Source: Nautilus pompilius (taxonomy: Eukaryota > Mollusca > Cephalopoda > Nautilida > Nautilidae). Taken from it: a DNA stretch of 64,000 nt. Within the stretch, counting starts at the first letter, position 1, and the number at the start of each line of letters is the position of its first letter. The translations under genes were made by a program, and so were the position numbers. The notes beneath the pieces were generated by a model, which made no database searches, was not told the DNA's origin, and saw nothing but the letters and a program-made list of their open reading frames with translations. The DNA is taken from the NCBI GenBank assembly GCA_018389105.1, contig JACATO010000649.1:558001-622000 (forward strand). The letters are read 5' to 3'. Below, one piece after another: positions 60,512-64,000 of this stretch.

Positions 60512-60532
60512 CCGATGAAGGTTTTCAAAACA
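60512..60532 (+). ncRNA. Second, weaker hammerhead-like motif
   Basis: CCGATGA-AGG-ttttc-AAAAC resembles the same core with the conserved U4 and G12 both altered. A fossil of a Penelope-like repeat, if real. Confidence 0.2.
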
Positions 60533-61009
60533 ATGAAGAGTTTAAACCTTGTGGAGACGGCAGCAAATTCTTTTAGCTATCTATCAGTAGAAATACTAGA
60601 AAGCATAATTATACATCATTCACAGCATGGTGTGGTGTTACAATAGCAAAGTTTTAACAATAAAATCATAAATTAGCACAATAAATTACCGTAGGAATGT
60701 CACTGATAGCAACAGGGTAAACCGGTTTATTAAAACTGCATCTATAAGTATTTATCTTTGCTGTGGATCTTTGTCATAAGCCACGATCAGCTTCCTGCCT
60801 CCTCGCAATAACGCCATTCCAGTTGCTGTAAATATTATCAGGAAACAAATCTTCAGGTTAACCCCGCACCCTCCTTTCAATGTAAAATTTTTTTTTTTTT
60901 TTTAAACTGCACCACCCTTTCTTCAGATAATTTTGAGGTGAAGCAAAGACTGGATGAGAGCCTCGTTTGTACAGAATACCGGGGTTGTTCATTTCGCCTC
61001 TCTGGTAAC

Positions 61010-61235
61010 GAATCGCAGTGCTGCCAATCCTGCGGAAGATGAAGAGGTACGGACGGAGCTTCCAACTTCGGCAGAGAAACCTCTGTTGGATCTTTTTATT
61101 ATGTAGGTGGTAACCGTGTGGCCGGCCGGGGAAAGAAGAATGAGAAGCAACCCTGGCGTGGAAGGATACTCCAAATAAACTAGGGGGGGTCCCTTTAGAG
61201 TCCAGTACTCTAACCACTGGGCCTCCGTGCCACCC
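61010..61235 (-). repeat. SINE copy with complete-looking head, minus orientation
   Basis: The minus strand starts gggtggcacggaggcccagt and ggttagagtactggactcta (tRNA-like head). It continues with ttgcttctcattcttctttc, cccggccggccacacggtta and gcaggattggcagcactgcg. It is GC-rich against an AT-rich surrounding and gives spurious open frames. Confidence 0.6.
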
Positions 61236-61379
61236 TCAACTATTCAAATCGGTAAAGCTGGAAATGTCAACCCATCAGGACCTAATCAAAAACGCTGGAT
61301 AATGATTTTTTTAATTTTAAAATTATTTTTCTACTTTCAGCTCTGCGGTCGTGGAAACTTTCAAGTAAAGTTGGCAACC

Positions 61380-61560
61380 GGGAATAGATGGTTACTTCTA
61401 AGACGGCGGCGGTAAAGCGGGAGTTCGCGTAAGAGGCAGCAAGTTTCTGCAGCCATCTCACCAATAACTGGTGGCTCCACTACGCACTACGTCATATCGC
61501 GTACTCAATCACCGGCTCAGAGGCACTGGTCGGTATGTGCGTGCTGAATGACCGCATCAC
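61380..61560. promoter_or_regulatory. CpG-rich, CRE-like segment
   Basis: Contains gacggcggcggtaaagcggg, a ctacgtcatatcgcg CRE-like site (TACGTCA) and many CpGs next to a SINE. On the minus strand, ATGGCTGCAGAAAC opens a short frame with a possible donor (gaa/gtaacc). This could be a promoter with a first exon, of WDR4 or of another gene. No direct proof. Confidence 0.25.
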
Positions 61561-61789
61561 GTCTCAGATGGCACATGAAGGGTTAACCTTGTTACGGTCC
61601 TTTTGTCATCACTGCTGATGCTTACCTGAGCTTTTCTAATTTCTTAAATTATGATCAGAGATGAAACCCTGCTTATCAGCTGCAATTTTTATATGCCATT
61701 CTGTATCAGATACGTGTGTGCAGAATTGAACGTGACGGCGTGAGAAACGCAAGTATGTATCACCCACACCAGGTAAAATGTATGCCAGC

Positions 61790-62240
61790 CATTAGTTGAC
61801 ATTAGCTATACAGGTAAATACTGTACACTGTGAATAAATATATTAATCAGTCTGTATCAGCTGCACAGATAAATGAAGTATATATATATATTAGTCGTAT
61901 ACCACAAGGTTTTATTTGAACATCCCTTATATTAGCTAAAGGTGCACAGGTAAATAACATATAAATATTTACATTAGTCAGTTTTCTACATCAATTATCA
62001 AAATAAATTTTGTGTGTGCATGTATATATAAATATATAAGAGAGTCGACATTAGCTTTACCGGCCTTGCATATATATATATATAAGACTATGCCCCATCT
62101 ACATCGGCAACATATGCATAAATCTATTAGTGGATCAAGTACATGGTATGATTATCACTTGTATATATCAGACGCAAAGGTATGTACGTGCCTGCAGAAA
62201 AACAGGTAAGCGCATCTGTCAACAATCTCCATCAGATATG
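61790..62240. repeat. Degenerate AT-rich tandem repeat, array 2
   Basis: Blocks gacattagctatacaggtaa, attaatcagtctgtatcagc, gctaaaggtgcacaggtaaa, acattagtcagttttctaca and cgacattagctttaccggcc recur every 75-100 bases, with (TA)n runs between. Decayed relative of 59640-59890. Confidence 0.5.
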
Positions 62241-63501
62241 CAGGTGTGACATCAAATTGGCTTTTTCAGTAAATATACCAAAAATGATGAGAACAGTCTG
62301 CGGAAGTGTCTGATGAGAAACCACTCTCGCTCTAGAAATCAAACTCCTCTCTCCTCTAGACTTTCCTCCACACACACACACACACACAGCGAGACGACAT
62401 CAAATTAATCTCCCTGCTTTCTTTTTCATCGTTTTTGTCTCGCATCATCTATTTTTAAAAAAAATAAATACGATAAATAAATGCAAGGCTTCCCCCCCCA
62501 CCCTTTTTTTTGCATCACCGGTCACAAAAAGGAAAATCGATATGGGTGTGTCTCCACTACATCACTTACTTCCTTGTTGATTGCAAAAGTCCTCCAGACT
62601 TGTTATCAGCTTAATGGATGCTAACACTAATAACCCAATCTATCATCAACCAGGGGGGGGGAGGAAGCTTATTTCCAGATAAAAAAAAACACCACCCCAC
62701 ACACACACCCCTACCTCCCACCCCACCCCACCACGGGGCAGAAATTTGCTGAGACGGAGTCTCTAGTTTTTGACCTTGTGTAAAGGGCGGCATCACCTGT
62801 TCAACCACAACCTCAGCTGGTCTGAATGCTTAAAAATAATCAAGCTGCAGGTACGATATTCAGGTCTACTCACACTCTCAGGGGCAGAAGGCGCAGCCAG
62901 GTAATTTATCTTTTATCTAGGTCAATAAAAGCATACCTGGTGGGAGGGAATTTAATGAATCACACAGTTTTGACAATTACAACAATATACCTAATGGGCT
63001 CTGAAGAAAAATTAAGTCCTCCCACTTTTTTTTTTTTTTAATGGCAAAATTCTCTGGCGTAGCTGGAAGTGGTTTGATACGGAACAAAGATGCAATTAAA
63101 GCTGCTGTAGACCAGAAATAAAGAGGAGAGACAGGCGACTGATGTTGTAGGCAATACATAACATTTGCATTAAGGTGTGCAACTGTGTTTGTTTTGGTTG
63201 TCAGGTAACAAGCATCACATGTAATGCTAATTCAATGGCAGCGCAACCGCTGAAGCACATTGCTGATATCATCGCCAGCCACAGAGCCAGAAGAAATTTA
63301 AGAGTTAAAAGCAATAAAATTTGGGGATTCATTTTCCCATGTATGTAATAAATGCTGTGTTGATATCTTTAGGAGGATGAAATCGATGATTTCTAGCCCA
63401 ATAAAAATAAACTGAAGGGTTAATGTATGAGTTTTAAAGTTTCAAAATCCCTCTTATCATCAGAGGTGAATGCAGGTAGAAATATAATCAAAGGTTTTCA
63501 G

Positions 63502-63563
63502 GTCTCGATGCAGTGTCTCGTGTAATTCTGAAAGTCTTTCAAGCTTTGGAAAACCACACTCAG
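63502..63563 (+). other. Candidate 62-base plus-strand internal exon
   Basis: Acceptor aaggttttcag, donor gtgagg. The 62 bases (phase 2 in, phase 0 out) encode LDAVSRVILKVFQALENHTQ, an amphipathic helix-like sequence. Family not recognised. It would belong to a gene convergent with or overlapping WDR4 on the other strand and extending past the right edge. Confidence 0.3.
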
Positions 63564-64000
63564 GTGAGGATAAAAGGGTTAAGTAACAAAGTTAGTTTGG
63601 GACTTTTTTTGAAATGGAATCAAGTAATGATCTCGAAAATTCTTTATTAGCATCCAATCTCTGCCATCTGAGTCCCCCCCCTTTTTTTTTCCTGTTTTCC
63701 AACATCAGAGTCACTACAATTCAGAATCTGGTAAAAATGTATGAAGATAAATGCAGAGATCTGCATCTGCAGACAAACAGCAGCAAAACTATTCCAATGT
63801 TTGGACCAAAACAAAGCAAGATGGTCGCCTTGCTACAGTGGCTGGTGATATCTTTGGTTATTGTGCTCATACATCAGTCACAAATCACTAACTTTGCCAA
63901 ATGTATCATTCCAGTGAGTGTAACTGTTTGCCAACCAAAACTGTACTTGCCAAGGAATGAAGAACAATACCACCAAAAGAGTTACTGTATTATAAAAATT

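Noticed and set aside
60858-61217. 119-residue minus-strand frame
   Set aside because: It is the translated SINE copy at 61010-61235 plus a poly-T tract.
1-64000. Search for CRISPR arrays, bacterial operons, riboswitches, phage or biosynthetic clusters
   Set aside because: The sequence is animal nuclear DNA; regular repeats are minisatellites and microsatellites without spacers.

Overview
This is eukaryotic, animal nuclear DNA: no operons, no dense ORFs, and coding sequence split into short exons by very long AT-rich introns. Poly-purine, (CA)n/(TA)n/(TTA)n and homopolymer tracts are frequent, with relics of several metazoan transposon superfamilies (Tc1/mariner, pogo/Tigger, hAT) and a tRNA-like SINE family. 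A marine invertebrate with a large, repeat-rich genome is my best guess, but the window does not settle the phylum.

The one gene I can identify with confidence is the 3' half of a WDR4 orthologue (Trm82-type, non-catalytic partner of the METTL1 tRNA m7G46 methyltransferase). It runs on the minus strand from about 50.2 kb to 10.5 kb. Six exons (50094-50206, 29212-29269, 17804-17973, 13982-14162, 13147-13225, 10518-10693) all have GT-AG borders, and every codon phase across the five junctions is compatible. Together they give one open frame of about 259 codons with WD-repeat signatures (DRDEKIR, LGHTD, SGSGDGTIRVW) and the lysine-rich tail typical of WDR4. AATAAA signals lie just after the stop. 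The 5' half (roughly the first 150 residues of the family) was not found between 50.2 and 64 kb; it is either beyond the right edge or too diverged for me to see.

Layout. 0-10.4 kb (downstream of WDR4): a CpG-containing stretch at 0.8-1.26 kb, a dispersed unclassified repeat, a nine-copy 43-bp minisatellite (2577-2963) abutting a reverse-transcriptase-like relic, a nearly complete Tc1 element with long IR/DR-type inverted repeats and one premature stop (3793-5429), a degenerate tandem repeat, and a SINE. 10.5-18 kb: the last five introns and exons of WDR4, with a Tigger-like pogo relic in the last intron. 18-29 kb: an intron with two more copies of the dispersed repeat and an 842-bp Tc1 fossil. 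29-50 kb: a 21-kb intron with a hAT/ZMYM1-like transposase relic, a SINE, another Tc1 fossil, a small hAT MITE with 8-bp target duplication, a CpG-richer open-frame region near 41.5 kb, a fourth copy of the dispersed repeat, and a decayed hammerhead-ribozyme-like motif. 50-64 kb: a 0.7-kb GA satellite with 120-bp higher-order periodicity, degenerate 'caggtaaata' repeats, two SINE copies, and two unproven exon-like segments on the plus strand (57.2 and 63.5 kb).

I see no intact novel system. The most informative unexplained item is the dispersed repeat with four copies (two per strand), which I could not assign to any known class.
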